Below are positions 43,588 to 53,351 of a stretch of 64,000 nt of DNA, one piece after another. This DNA is from SAR324 cluster bacterium (GTDB lineage Bacteria > SAR324 > NAC60-12). Made by a program: the position numbers and the translations under genes. Numbering within the stretch: position 1 is the first letter of the stretch; each line of letters begins with the position of its first letter. Location of the stretch: positions 186,001 through 250,000 of the forward strand of contig JANQJU010000010.1 in NCBI GenBank assembly GCA_028281495.1. Reading direction: 5' to 3'. The notes under the pieces were generated by a model, which made no database searches, was not told where the DNA came from, and was given only the letters and a program-made list of their open reading frames with translations.

Positions 43588-45249
43588 TTACTCTTTTATT
43601 TCTGCCGCAGATGCTTGGACCCGTTTTCCTAGTGTTGTCGTCAAACGCTGTAGGGCAGGTGAAATGTCATGTGGGTCGAGATGGACATCCAAGATACAGA
43701 ACCGATCTGTGGTTTCTTGGGCCAATTGGAGGGCTTCTTCAAATTGGGTTTCTGTATGAATCTCAAAACCTTGTCCGGCTCCAAAAAATTGAGGCAAGAA
43801 ATTGAAATGCCAAAATGGGATGTCGTTGAATTCTCCATCCAACATAGGACGCTCCGTGCCATAACCACAGTTGTTGAGCACGATTACGATCGGGCTGAGT
43901 CTAAATCGCGCGGCCGTAGAAAGTTCCATTCCTGTCATTTGAAACGCACCATCACCCACTAACACCAATGGACGCAATTCAGGATTCGCCAGTTGCACGC
44001 CAATGCTAGCCGGAACTGCAAACCCTAAGGAGGTGTAATAGGCGGGAGCCAAAAACTGGGTACGGCTGTGGATTAACATATCAGCGGCTGCAAACATCGC
44101 GTCTCCAGGATCGGCAATAACAACCGTGTTGTCGTCTACAAAGCTGTTCAAACGCCGGAACAATTGTTGGATGGTAATGTCCCGGTTTTTTGGTTCGAAA
44201 GGAATCGGAGGTTCAGGGTGAGGATGAGAAACGACCGGGCGGCGTTGAAGGCCTGCTTCCAAGAGACCGTCGAGAAAATCTGACAAATACACCCCTTCGT
44301 ACGTGTGGTAACGTAAGGAGGTTTTCTCGCTGGTTGAGGAAATCGACAGGTGTTGATCCAGATGAGCGGTGAATATACCCAAATTGATATCGGTCATGAA
44401 AGCGCCAAGCAGGATCAGGCAATCGCTTTCCTCCACATATTTTTGAACATTAGGTTGTCCCATCGCTCCTTCATAAATTCCCAAGTAATGGGGATTGAGT
44501 TCGGAAACAATTGATTTGCTGAGCAATGTGGCTGCAAAGGGGATTCGTGTTTTTTCAATCAATTGAACCAAAGCATCTTGCAATCCAAAGCGATGAAGTT
44601 CCACTCCGGCAATAATCACGGGTTGAGTGGCCTGGTTGATCATATCTTGTGCATCTTGCAAGGCCTCTTGCAACGCATACGGATCACTATGTTCCGGAGC
44701 GATTATAGGGGCATGTGTGGGGGGACAAGGTAGCTTAATCATGTCACGAGGTAGTTCGATATAAACCGGGCGTTTGTAACGCAGTGCGGCATTGAACACT
44801 CGGTCAATTTCTCGCCGTGCCGTTTCTGGATTGTTGAGGACGGTTGAAGCCACGGTGAGTTCCTCAAAAATCTTACTTTGGGTGTCGAAGCTCTTCACCT
44901 TGTGATGCAGCAATGGATTTTTGATCCGTTCCCGGAGTCCGGGGGCTCCGCTGATCACCACAACTGGAGAATTTTCAGCATAGGCTTGAGCGGTTGAATT
45001 GGTTACCTTTAAGCCGCCCACACAGTAGGTGATGCAAACGACACCCAATCCATGAATGCGAGCATAAGCATCAGCGGCAAAACCTGCTCCTTGTTCGTCG
45101 CAAGTATTGATCAATTGCAAATCACTTCGTTCTAGTTCTTGAAAAAATCCAAGTGCGTAATCGCCCGGCACTCCAAACACGTGCCGGACTCCAAAAGCCT
45201 GCAATCGGGAAATCAGATAATCACTAATCGTAGGAATTGTTTTGTTCAT
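43588..45249 (-). CDS. ThDP-dependent 2-keto acid decarboxylase (pyruvate/indolepyruvate type)
   Basis: The 553-residue enzyme reads as a non-oxidative thiamine-diphosphate decarboxylase: cofactor-activating Glu in NTCDEQGAGFAADAYAR near residue 55, the catalytic His pair in LLHHKVK, and the ThDP/Mg motif GDGAFQMTGMELST ending in NNCGYGTERP. These features fit pyruvate, phenylpyruvate or indolepyruvate decarboxylase; the substrate cannot be fixed from reading. I moved the start to the ATG after GGAGG. Two inverted repeats lie upstream of it. Confidence 0.92.
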   Translation of the reverse strand: MNKTIPTISDYLISRLQAFGVRHVFGVPGDYALGFFQELERSDLQLINTCDEQGAGFAADAYARIHGLGVVCITYCVGGLKVTNSTAQAYAENSPVVVISGAPGLRERIKNPLLHHKVKSFDTQSKIFEELTVASTVLNNPETARREIDRVFNAALRYKRPVYIELPRDMIKLPCPPTHAPIIAPEHSDPYALQEALQDAQDMINQATQPVIIAGVELHRFGLQDALVQLIEKTRIPFAATLLSKSIVSELNPHYLGIYEGAMGQPNVQKYVEESDCLILLGAFMTDINLGIFTAHLDQHLSISSTSEKTSLRYHTYEGVYLSDFLDGLLEAGLQRRPVVSHPHPEPPIPFEPKNRDITIQQLFRRLNSFVDDNTVVIADPGDAMFAAADMLIHSRTQFLAPAYYTSLGFAVPASIGVQLANPELRPLVLVGDGAFQMTGMELSTAARFRLSPIVIVLNNCGYGTERPMLDGEFNDIPFWHFNFLPQFFGAGQGFEIHTETQFEEALQLAQETTDRFCILDVHLDPHDISPALQRLTTTLGKRVQASAAEIKE

Positions 45250-45262
45250 ATTGCCTCCCAAG

Positions 45263-45331
45263 TTAAACGGTTTAAATTAGGAACAACATTGTAAACGGGC
45301 TGCGGGTCTTGGGAACTTAGGAATTCCCAAG
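45263..45331 (-). promoter_or_regulatory. Two inverted repeats upstream of the decarboxylase gene
   Basis: TTAAACGGTTTAA (6-base arms, one central base) lies 14-26 bases before the start codon, next to the Shine-Dalgarno. CTTGGGAA and TTCCCAAG (45308-45331) pair across eight bases about 60 bases upstream. They are candidate operators; no regulator gene is adjacent. Confidence 0.4.
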
Positions 45332-45576
45332 GACTCGATCATTCTTTAATGCATAGAGTCAATTTTTCTGAGTAATGTTCAGCAATCAAAGCGTCGTGTC
45401 TTTGTGAAGGGTGCCAATCTAATTAATTTAGTAAAAAATATTTTTAAGAATTTTCTAATTTGAAAATGGAATAATAGCGAAAGTTGTTCATTAAAACTCC
45501 TAGTAATCATCAAAAATCAATGATTTAGTAAATTTTTCTATAAAAAACTTGTTAATTAAGACTGAAGTTAAAAAAT

Positions 45577-45626
45577 AGTGACGCGTTACGTGTTAAGATT
45601 TAGTGATGGGGTGCGTGTTAAGATTT
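45577..45626. repeat. 25-base tandem repeat upstream of the Fn3 protein gene
   Basis: Two adjacent 25-base units begin AGTGA and end CGTGTTAAGATTT; the middle seven bases differ (CGCGTTA versus TGGGGTG). Conserved ends with a variable centre suggest a pair of related binding sites more than a fresh duplication. They lie about 90 bases before the start codon. Confidence 0.7.
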
Positions 45627-45716
45627 TTTGATTTCAGTTGAGTTTTTATTCCTTTGTGATGAATTTTTCACTTGGGGATTGATAGCGTCCGTTTAATCGA
45701 TTCATGGGGAAGCCTG

Positions 45717-48545
45717 ATGAGAGTTGCATGGTGTTGCTTGTTGATGATGTGGGGAGCCACGGTTTTGGGACAGGCTACGATTCGCGAGAATCAATATCGG
45801 GCGATTCAACAAACCAGTGCCGAAATGATTCAAATACGGCAGGCCTTGCAGGAATATTATCGAGAAGTAGGAATGTTTCCGGTCGTGGCAGGAGACCCCA
45901 GCCAACCATCCTTGGGCCAGCAAGGTTTAGCAGCACTCGTGGCATTCCCGCTCGAAGCGCCTATACTAGCTGAAGGAGTTTGGAATGGTCCTTACCTCAG
46001 TCTGAGGCTCAAGCAATTGACGCATGATGCTTGGGGGAACTTATATGAATATCGATTGGAAAAGGGGTGTCCAGCGTCTTGTACGGCAATGACCAGTGCA
46101 GATCCCGATCTCATCAATCTCAATGTGGAACAAGTCGCAGTCTTGATTTCCTATGGACCCGATCAACAATCTGGAACAGAAGATGATATTGAAGTGAAGG
46201 CGGGGTCTGGATCGTTATCGCAAGCTCTGATTCAGGATTTGGAGCGCAAACTCAAGTCAGTACAAAACACGGTTCAGGGTGCAATTGATCGGAATCCAGG
46301 AAGTACATTGATTGGTGACCTGATTGCAGAATCTGAACCTAATCCACCAACATGTAGCCTTGATCGCGCTCAGGAAATCTCAAAATATGTGTTTCCCATG
46401 ACGGGATTATATTTTCTTACCGATCCATGGGGTAACACCATATTGTGGCATGACCAGACCGGAAAGTTTTATTCGGTGGGGCCGGACCGAATCGATCAAA
46501 CGTGCGATCAAGCGTCAATCGACTCACGGGATTTTGCTTTAAGCTCTGCCACAACAGAAAATTCGCTTACTCTGCCCGCACCTCAGTCTGTGTCTGCAAC
46601 TTCTATCAATAGCACAACCGTTCACGTTGCATGGAATGCTGTGAGTGGTGCCAGCAGTTATCGGCTTTTTCACGCATCCGATTGCACCCTCTTTACAGAA
46701 ATCAATAGCCTTAATGGAGATTCTTACGATCATGGTGGACTGAGCTGTGGATCTCGCCATTGCTATCAAGTCCGAGCCGTCAATAGTTTCTCTGACAAAG
46801 CGGCGAGCACCAGCCCTGTGGTTGAGACCGTTACTCCCATTCCGGTACCACAAGGATTACAAGCAACTGCCCTAGATGTTTCACGCATTGAACTCCTCTG
46901 GCAGAGTACTTGTGGAGCAACAGGCTACACGGTTCACTGGGGAACCGATCCTATTGATTTGTCCCAGAGTGAGGAAACGACATCCACTCAAATCACTGTG
47001 GGTGGGTTGCAACCTGGAGTAACCTATTACTTTCGGGTTCAGGCGTTCAACAGCTTGACTCAAAGTGATTTTAGTTCACAGGTGAGCGCTACAACGGTGG
47101 TAGGCAGCCCTTCGGGATTAACCGCAACTTTACAATCGCCTGATGCGATTTTGGTCCAATGGAATCCTGTTTCTGGCGCATCTGAGTACCGTCTATACCG
47201 ATCCACAGATAATCTAAATTTTGTTTATTACTCGGTTCTAGCAACGGAGTATCTTAATACTCCTGTAGAGCCTTTATACACGTATTATTATCGAGTCAGT
47301 TCGCTAACCAATGGAGTTGAGAGTGAGCCTTCGGAAACCGTACAAATAACGGTACCTCTTGAAGCTCCCGAAAATCTTACCTACGAGGTCCTTACCGCCA
47401 CTAGTGCTCGTATCTCTTGGCAGGCTACAGCAAATACTGAGCACCGATTGACACGAGGGAACACCTTTATCTATCAAGGCATGCAGGAAGAGATGGTGAT
47501 ATCCGGCTTGGAGCAAGGTCAAACTTATGAATTTGCAGTTCAGCCAATGTATCAAGGGGGTGGTGGAGAGATAGCGACTCTTGTTTTGGAGATGACACCT
47601 CCACCCATTCGATTATGCCATCTTGGGATATACCAAGGATATCGTTCTATCCGGTTTTACGGAGAACCATTTCCTGGGCCTCATCAATTCAACGTGTCTC
47701 GTGAACATGATGATCCATTTTACGGACTTCGGACCGTGCAAACAAATACCTTCAGTTCATTTCCTTTTGATTTCCGAGTAGAAGGCGACCACGCCAATGA
47801 TTTGGATCATATGGCGTTCACCTATGCTGAGTACGACACGATTAATGGCAAATATGATCGAGCTTTATCACTTGTATCAGCAGATATTGAACCGGAATGT
47901 TACGCGGCTCCCACCTACCTAACGCTTACCGATCAAGGAGATGGGTGGCTCCGTCTGGATACTTCCGATATCGGAGCTGCGGTTTCCTATCGTGTGTATT
48001 CAAGCACAGATAACTGGCAGACGTATCAAGAAATCACCACTTTACCCAAATCCACCTCATTTGAAGTGATCGGACTCAACGAAGGACAAACCTACGATCT
48101 CCGATTGAAATCCGTCTTTTCCGATGGAACCGAAAGTACCGATTTTTCACCCAATGTTACAGGAACTGCGATCTGCCCCACTCATTTATACACGGTTGGG
48201 GTTACCCTTTTTCAAGATCGTATCGGAGTTCATTCTAGCTTTGGAACAGAGCATGTTATAGCTAGAGTTCACAACTACACATGCACGAGTAGGCTTTGTT
48301 TCATTTTTTTGGAAACCGGTAATCAGGAAATTTCAAATGGAATTAAACACGGTACTACCGAGTGTTTAAATATCCGTGGATATCATTGTGTTGATTCTCA
48401 TTGTTTAATGATTTGCGAAGGAAGGGCGTTGTGGGCAAATGGTTGTCAATCCGAGACATGGGAAACAACCGATAATTTTGTCAATTGGTTTTGTACGTCT
48501 TCTTTTTGCAGAGCTTGTACCGCAGAGAGATGTGAAGATTTTTAG
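45717..48545 (+). CDS. Large secreted protein: pseudopilin-like segments, Fn3 repeats, Cys-rich tail
   Basis: The 942-residue product has a signal peptide (cleavage near VLGQA, about residue 20). Two segments (about 35-150 and 235-275) carry the DAWGNLYEYRL / DPWGNTILW plus SYGPDQQSGTEDDIE / SVGPDRID pattern typical of the C-terminal half of GspG-type pseudopilins, without the pilin N-terminal methylation site. About five fibronectin type III domains follow (for example PSGLTATLQSPDAILVQWNP). The last 110 residues hold 12 Cys, including three CxxxxC units (CTSRLC, CVDSHC, CTSSFC). GGGGA precedes the ATG. The next gene follows 19 bases later. An extracellular adhesive or assembly role is plausible. 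Confidence 0.72.
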   Translation: MRVAWCCLLMMWGATVLGQATIRENQYRAIQQTSAEMIQIRQALQEYYREVGMFPVVAGDPSQPSLGQQGLAALVAFPLEAPILAEGVWNGPYLSLRLKQLTHDAWGNLYEYRLEKGCPASCTAMTSADPDLINLNVEQVAVLISYGPDQQSGTEDDIEVKAGSGSLSQALIQDLERKLKSVQNTVQGAIDRNPGSTLIGDLIAESEPNPPTCSLDRAQEISKYVFPMTGLYFLTDPWGNTILWHDQTGKFYSVGPDRIDQTCDQASIDSRDFALSSATTENSLTLPAPQSVSATSINSTTVHVAWNAVSGASSYRLFHASDCTLFTEINSLNGDSYDHGGLSCGSRHCYQVRAVNSFSDKAASTSPVVETVTPIPVPQGLQATALDVSRIELLWQSTCGATGYTVHWGTDPIDLSQSEETTSTQITVGGLQPGVTYYFRVQAFNSLTQSDFSSQVSATTVVGSPSGLTATLQSPDAILVQWNPVSGASEYRLYRSTDNLNFVYYSVLATEYLNTPVEPLYTYYYRVSSLTNGVESEPSETVQITVPLEAPENLTYEVLTATSARISWQATANTEHRLTRGNTFIYQGMQEEMVISGLEQGQTYEFAVQPMYQGGGGEIATLVLEMTPPPIRLCHLGIYQGYRSIRFYGEPFPGPHQFNVSREHDDPFYGLRTVQTNTFSSFPFDFRVEGDHANDLDHMAFTYAEYDTINGKYDRALSLVSADIEPECYAAPTYLTLTDQGDGWLRLDTSDIGAAVSYRVYSSTDNWQTYQEITTLPKSTSFEVIGLNEGQTYDLRLKSVFSDGTESTDFSPNVTGTAICPTHLYTVGVTLFQDRIGVHSSFGTEHVIARVHNYTCTSRLCFIFLETGNQEISNGIKHGTTECLNIRGYHCVDSHCLMICEGRALWANGCQSETWETTDNFVNWFCTSSFCRACTAERCEDF

Positions 48546-48564
48546 CAAAAAAGAAAGTTGCCCC

Positions 48565-50376
48565 ATGCGATACCAAAAAATATTGAGCTTAATCGGCCTA
48601 TTTGTATTGTGGACAGGGGGCAATTGGGGGTGGTCGCAAGGATTAAATTCAAAGGATGTCTCGTTTTGTGCAAGGAATCCAGATCTATTTGAATACCGTA
48701 CCACGGCCGGTTTGAATTGGGGAGATTCGGGATTGCCAGGGCACAGCAATCAGTGTGGCGCGGTGATTCCGAATAGTGGAAAAGCGAAGGATTGTCCTTG
48801 TGGTTGCGCACAGGACATTTGTCTCGATTTCAATTTGGATGGAAAATGTAAAAAAAGTAGATGTTTGGCATGCAAAGCGCCTTGTGCACATTTTTCGTAC
48901 TGGTGGCCAGAAGTCGTATTGGAAAGCACCAAAGATCTGACTTTCTCAGTGATTGATGATCTACCGTGGCCTCATCGTCAACTCAGATTGTTCAAAAAAT
49001 GGCGTCAGCACTTGCTCAGTAGACTCCAAGGTACTGATTTGAGTGCATTGGAACCTGGAGGGCATCAAATCTCTGCGGGAGCCAATCATCAATTTTCTCA
49101 GGTTCGAACTTATCCGATTTTATTTGCTCATGAAGCGGCCCAGCTTTTTCCCACCCCTTGTGGAGGCGGGGTGTTGCCGACACTGGCCCGCTTGCCCCGT
49201 TTTGATTCCAGCCGACCGGATCAACTTTTCAGTGTGATAAGACAACTCGGGGAAGATTATCAAAAATTAAAGCGGGGCGATCCCAATGGCCTTCCGGAAA
49301 TGTGGGGATGCATATTGGGAGCAACCGATATTCATCCATATCAATGGCAAGGCAATCTATTTGAAGGGAATTTGCCTCGGGGGATCTCTGCATGCGAAAC
49401 CATTGTTCCCGGATTGCCTCTCCTCCCAATCCTTCCTCAACAAGACCCAGTACCTATTTCAGCGGATCAGTTGAGTGAATTTTCCTGGACTGCCAGCAAT
49501 CGTTTGGTCGTCGATTTTACTTTTTTTGGAGGCATGCCCCAATGTTTGCCACCACCGCAAATGATTCTGCCCCAGATGCCTTTGGGATTATCAACAATGA
49601 TGTTGCAAAAGCACCGGCGGCAATATTCCCGGATTTATCAGGGAGAGGGTTATAACAACAGCCAATCTCGGCAGTGCACACTAGGTTGGGGAACAACGTA
49701 CCCGCCGGTAGGATTGACCCGACACAATAATCCGGTTTTGGGGCATTTGATGAATTTGGTCAAAGCGGGTCATTTTCTGTCGTATCAAGCTTGGCCTCGT
49801 TGGGGAATTTTGGACTCTGAACGCAGTCAAGTGGACCATTGTCAATTGGGAACGAAACATCGCAAAGCTCGTGATTGCCCTGAAAAAATGGAGCTTCTTT
49901 ATCCCAAGGTGGATGAAAAACTCATTCCAATAGGCGAGGATGCTTTGAGTCTAGAGCTAAGCATATTGGGAGAAGAGAGAATGGAACGCTACGATAGTCG
50001 ATATTTGGTCAGCATCAAATGGCGCAAATACGAATGCTGTGCCGATGCGTTGAATCCGTTTTGGGCTTTAGGACGAGAACAGTTTCAGTTAGCACGTTCT
50101 CTATTTTGTGGTACCGGGATCGAAGATCAAATGATGACGCTTTTGAAAGCGGCCCAAAAAATCGCTCCCATTGCGATGATTGCCAATCAAGGACAGCAGT
50201 TCACAGGAGCCAATGCTGAAGCCGTGATCGACAATTACGAAGCCATAGCGAATCCTGATGGCAGTTTTTCATACAGCTGGTCGGCCTTCACAACGGGCGA
50301 ATTTAGTTTTCCAGAAGCCTCTGGACCCGATACAGAAGCGATCAACTTAGAGTCTTTAGAAAAATTGTTTCAATAG
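48565..50376 (+). CDS. Secreted Cys-rich protein of unknown function
   Basis: The 603-residue product has a signal peptide (cleavage near GWSQ, about residue 24) and 20 Cys, half of them between residues 30 and 115 (CPCGCAQDIC, CKKSRCLACKAPC), pointing to many disulphides or a metal-rich knot. The segment SYWWPEVVLE and the high Cys content faintly recall TraU-type conjugation proteins, but there are no other transfer genes here, so I do not assign that. It follows the Fn3 protein gene directly and ends one base before the end of the convergent TPR gene. Confidence 0.6.
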   Translation: MRYQKILSLIGLFVLWTGGNWGWSQGLNSKDVSFCARNPDLFEYRTTAGLNWGDSGLPGHSNQCGAVIPNSGKAKDCPCGCAQDICLDFNLDGKCKKSRCLACKAPCAHFSYWWPEVVLESTKDLTFSVIDDLPWPHRQLRLFKKWRQHLLSRLQGTDLSALEPGGHQISAGANHQFSQVRTYPILFAHEAAQLFPTPCGGGVLPTLARLPRFDSSRPDQLFSVIRQLGEDYQKLKRGDPNGLPEMWGCILGATDIHPYQWQGNLFEGNLPRGISACETIVPGLPLLPILPQQDPVPISADQLSEFSWTASNRLVVDFTFFGGMPQCLPPPQMILPQMPLGLSTMMLQKHRRQYSRIYQGEGYNNSQSRQCTLGWGTTYPPVGLTRHNNPVLGHLMNLVKAGHFLSYQAWPRWGILDSERSQVDHCQLGTKHRKARDCPEKMELLYPKVDEKLIPIGEDALSLELSILGEERMERYDSRYLVSIKWRKYECCADALNPFWALGREQFQLARSLFCGTGIEDQMMTLLKAAQKIAPIAMIANQGQQFTGANAEAVIDNYEAIANPDGSFSYSWSAFTTGEFSFPEASGPDTEAINLESLEKLFQ

Positions 50377-50377
50377 G

Positions 50378-51199
50378 TTAATTGTCTTGAACCTCAATGA
50401 CTCGTCCGGTTTCGTGATCAATACGGTAGTGGCCCCCACCGGGAAGCGAAGGCAAAGAAGGCAAAAGTTGAGCTTGCACGAGTTCGGAAAGTTCCTGAGG
50501 AAGACGTCCAAACCGACGTTTGAAACGTTCTAAGGATATTTGCAAAGTCAGCAAAATCTCCAAACGTCGTGCTCTAGAAAGAAGGATTTCTCGAACTTGT
50601 TCGTTTTCAGTTTGCAAAGCAAAGTCTCGAAGGGTGCGAATGGCCGATTCATAATAACCCGCCTTTTGGTAAAAACGGCTTGCTAGGCTAGCGACATAGG
50701 GCGGACGCTCCGGAATTTGGCTAGCTTGCTCGTAATACTTGGCCGCAGTGAGGGGGTCTTGCAGTTCATTGAAATAAAGAAAGCCGATGGACTCAATAAA
50801 ACGCCAATCTTTAGGAAATTGAAGGGAGGCTTTCTCATACATACGAATACGATCTTCAGGATCGCGTAACAGATTCCCTGCCAAACGATAGGCTTCATAA
50901 TACCAAGGATCGAGATTTGTTATAGCTTCAAACAAATCAACCAAACCTTGCGGCGAATAATTGGGGTCGTTGCGATGCTTCCGGTATTCTTGTCCGTAAT
51001 AAACCATTCCCTGCACTAAAAGAAAATCGGCCCACAATTCTTCCTGTCCAAGAGCAAACGCACCATTCGATATCTCAAGAGACAAAAACGACTTTGGAAC
51101 TTCACTCACTGACTTTTGAGAGACACGTTGAAGCTGGAGCCATCCTGTTCCTGTCATGAACAAGCAGGCGACCCATACTAACCACGTTTTCTGTTTCAT
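50378..51199 (-). CDS. Exported TPR-like protein of the ABC exporter operon
   Basis: The 273-residue protein has an N-terminal hydrophobic segment (residues 7-23) that is a signal anchor or signal peptide, and helical hairpins at about 80-230 that look like TPR units (YYEAYRLAGNLLRDPEDRIRMYEKA, YYEQASQIPERPPYVASLASRFY). The C-terminus has RRFGRLPQELSEL then GGGHYRID, like the strand-turn end of secretion pseudopilins. It is third in line after an ABC ATPase and permease on the same strand, so it may be a periplasmic helper of that exporter. Confidence 0.65.
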   Translation of the reverse strand: MKQKTWLVWVACLFMTGTGWLQLQRVSQKSVSEVPKSFLSLEISNGAFALGQEELWADFLLVQGMVYYGQEYRKHRNDPNYSPQGLVDLFEAITNLDPWYYEAYRLAGNLLRDPEDRIRMYEKASLQFPKDWRFIESIGFLYFNELQDPLTAAKYYEQASQIPERPPYVASLASRFYQKAGYYESAIRTLRDFALQTENEQVREILLSRARRLEILLTLQISLERFKRRFGRLPQELSELVQAQLLPSLPSLPGGGHYRIDHETGRVIEVQDN

Positions 51200-51348
51200 A
51201 AGGTTTGCCTTGTCCGTTGGAGAAGTTGTTCTTGTGATGGAACTGTCTTTATGCTGGCCAAGCTATCCAATTCATGGAATCAGTTTCAATCCATCCTGAA
51301 CAACGATCTCGTTTGAATGTTCTTAAAGACGACTCAAACGATGTGGCC

Positions 51349-52104
51349 TCAAAGATCACGTTTTGAAAATGCCCAGCGACTGATGAGGAGTAACAGACCT
51401 ATATATCCAAGCCCATAGACCACCGCCCAAACAATTTGACTAGGTTCGATATCCAATTGATAGACAGCCTCTGTTTTCCAATCAAAAACGTGCAAGTGAG
51501 GAACAATAAGGGATACCCCGTCCATCAACGTTTGGAATGCTTGATTCGTATCGGTCTGGAGGATTTGCTGAACTTCTTTGATCCAGTGGCCTACCAGGAA
51601 GACACCCATAGTGCAGAATCGGATCAGCGTTGCAGAGGTCATGAGTACAGAAAAGAGTAAAGCAATCGCCGTCAATACTGCTAATTCAAAGCCAATCATC
51701 AGGATGGCAAGGAAAAGCTTTGTATGCCAAGTTTCACCATGGAGCATGAACAACCCATACATCAGAAAGGTAAAACTCAAAACGCTTCCCCAAGCCAGTA
51801 GGATATGACCAAGATACGTTCCCACCAGCCATTGCCATCGCGCTAGAGGGCGGGAGAGCAATAAGAATAAGGATTTATCGTCCGTCGCTAATAGACGACT
51901 GAATAGGATTTGAAAAAAGCCAAAAAAAAGTATCAAACTCAGCCCCAAATCTTTAACTATCTTCACGGGACTGCCCACTAACATTTCTGCCAAAATCAAG
52001 GAACTCAATACAAAGCCGAGTCCGGTAATCAGCAAGGCATAAAGCAATTTGTCGCGAAGTCCGTTACGAACGGTCATTCGGATGATTAAGGTTAGAACTC
52101 GCAT
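51349..52104 (-). CDS. ABC-2 type transporter permease
   Basis: The 251-residue membrane protein has six membrane segments and the look of ABC-2/NosY-like permeases: a short cytoplasmic start (LTLIIRMTVRNGLRDKLLY) and the cytoplasmic motif SRPLARWQWLVGTYLG after the second segment. It pairs with the ATPase encoded directly upstream, whose 3' end it overlaps. I chose the ATG of MRVLTLII because it gives the normal family N-terminus; an ATG nine codons later is possible. Export substrate unknown. Confidence 0.85.
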   Translation of the reverse strand: MRVLTLIIRMTVRNGLRDKLLYALLITGLGFVLSSLILAEMLVGSPVKIVKDLGLSLILFFGFFQILFSRLLATDDKSLFLLLSRPLARWQWLVGTYLGHILLAWGSVLSFTFLMYGLFMLHGETWHTKLFLAILMIGFELAVLTAIALLFSVLMTSATLIRFCTMGVFLVGHWIKEVQQILQTDTNQAFQTLMDGVSLIVPHLHVFDWKTEAVYQLDIEPSQIVWAVVYGLGYIGLLLLISRWAFSKRDL

Positions 52105-53023
52105 AAGCAAGAATTCGATCTAAAGCTTCGGGAGGTAATGTTAGGGAAATGATTTGTGCCTGATGTTGATTGAGCAATCTTATGGCATCATTCAAGGCCT
52201 TGTCATGGTCGGCATATAAATCCCATGAGGCCGCAGCGGTTGTTTTCCAGTGCACATCAGGGAGCCTTTCCAAAGACTGTCGAGTTCCCTCGGAAGCCGG
52301 ACGCACGCGTACAAGCCGGGGAATTTGTTTCCAGATTGCTGCTGAAGTCTGGAGTGGGAGGAGGTAACCTCGATGTAAAAACACAATCCGGTCGCAAAGA
52401 GTTAAAGCCTCTTCTAAACTGTGAGTCGAAAAAAAAAGCGTGCGCCCTTGTTGTTGTAAGGTTCGTAGCAGTTCGATCATATCTTGACGAGCCGGACTGT
52501 CTAAACCGGACATGGGTTCATCTAAGAGCAAAAGTGGGGAGTGTGCCAGCAAAACGTGAATCATTCCCAATCGTTGTTTCATGCCTTTTGAAAAAGTAGC
52601 GATACGTTTTGTGGCAGCAGCCATCAAACCGGCTTCTTCTAACAAAGGGTACCACTGTTTTTCTGGAACGGGGGGGGCTAACAATTGGGCGCTGAATCCT
52701 AAAAATTCTTTTGCTGTCAGATGATGGGGAAATTGCGGTGATTCCGGTAAAAAACTGAGATGCTGACGTGCGTGTGGGTTACGGATGGAGGTGCCAAAAA
52801 TTTCTACTTCACCCCGTGAAGGACGGATTAATCCGGTTAGAATTTTTAAGGTCGTAGTTTTTCCAGCACCATTGCTACCCATAAGCCCAACCACTTCTCC
52901 CACTTCCACTTGAAATGAGACGTGGTTCAAAACGTCTATAGTGCGCCAACCGTGACGATATGATTTGGAAACTTCTTGAAATCGAATGGCAGGAAAGGGA
53001 TGTTCAGTCACAGATTCATTCAA
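52064..53023 (-). CDS. ABC exporter ATPase (ABC-2 partner)
   Basis: The 319-residue ATPase has Walker A (GSNGAGKTT), signature region (TFSKGMKQRLGM), Walker B (LLLLDEPMSGLD) and switch His (FFSTHSLEE). The last 90 residues form a small C-terminal domain common in ABC-2 partners. The start appears to be TTG with no good Shine-Dalgarno; a GTG four codons later is possible. It overlaps the permease gene by about 40 bases, so the two are translated together. Confidence 0.88.
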   Translation of the reverse strand: MNESVTEHPFPAIRFQEVSKSYRHGWRTIDVLNHVSFQVEVGEVVGLMGSNGAGKTTTLKILTGLIRPSRGEVEIFGTSIRNPHARQHLSFLPESPQFPHHLTAKEFLGFSAQLLAPPVPEKQWYPLLEEAGLMAAATKRIATFSKGMKQRLGMIHVLLAHSPLLLLDEPMSGLDSPARQDMIELLRTLQQQGRTLFFSTHSLEEALTLCDRIVFLHRGYLLPLQTSAAIWKQIPRLVRVRPASEGTRQSLERLPDVHWKTTAAASWDLYADHDKALNDAIRLLNQHQAQIISLTLPPEALDRILAYASSNLNHPNDRS

Positions 53024-53351
53024 GCTCGCAGTGTTTGTTGAACGGGAGAAGAGTATCTCGTCGATACCATGTTTTTGAGAGAAAAAATTGCATATGAGGT
53101 CAGGGAATTGCAGGACTAATGCCAGAGAGTTTACGATAACTAGGCGAATAGCGTAAGAAGAGGGCTAGATTTGCCACAATTCCTTACACAAAATAATGGC
53201 ACTTGATTGTGCAGATATGATAAAAATGGATTCACAATTGAGCTGGACTCTATCATGCGGGCCGAGGTTTGATAGAAGCTAAAATGTTATAAAAATAACC
53301 TTTGTCTGTCATGTTTTGGAAGGGGAGCATCACCTGGGGAGAATGCAAGTC
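53024..53351. other. Divergent promoter region
   Basis: These 328 bases separate the ABC ATPase gene from the SpoIIE phosphatase gene. I see no gene, repeat or clear hairpin in them. Confidence 0.5.

Larger units (their letters stand above)
45250..45716. other. AT-rich divergent promoter region with repeats
   Basis: These 467 bases separate two divergent genes and hold no gene I can support. They contain TTAAAC-G-GTTTAA at 45263-45275, an 8-bp perfect stem (CTTGGGAA with TTCCCAAG) at 45308-45331, a strongly AT-rich stretch of about 150 bases, and a 25-base tandem repeat at 45577-45626. Confidence 0.6.

Noticed and set aside
43418..43759. Open frame with YRKTYLPHQLWFVTSAS, looking like the start of a REP-associated transposase
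   Set aside because: No catalytic His-x-His or Tyr motif follows and most of the frame is antisense to the decarboxylase gene, so at best it is a remnant.
45250..45716. AT-rich region considered as a replication origin
   Set aside because: I found no cluster of DnaA boxes, and it is far from dnaA; divergent promoters explain the AT content.
48565..50376. Assignment as the conjugation protein TraU
   Set aside because: Only the Cys richness and one short segment suggest it; there are no other transfer genes near it.
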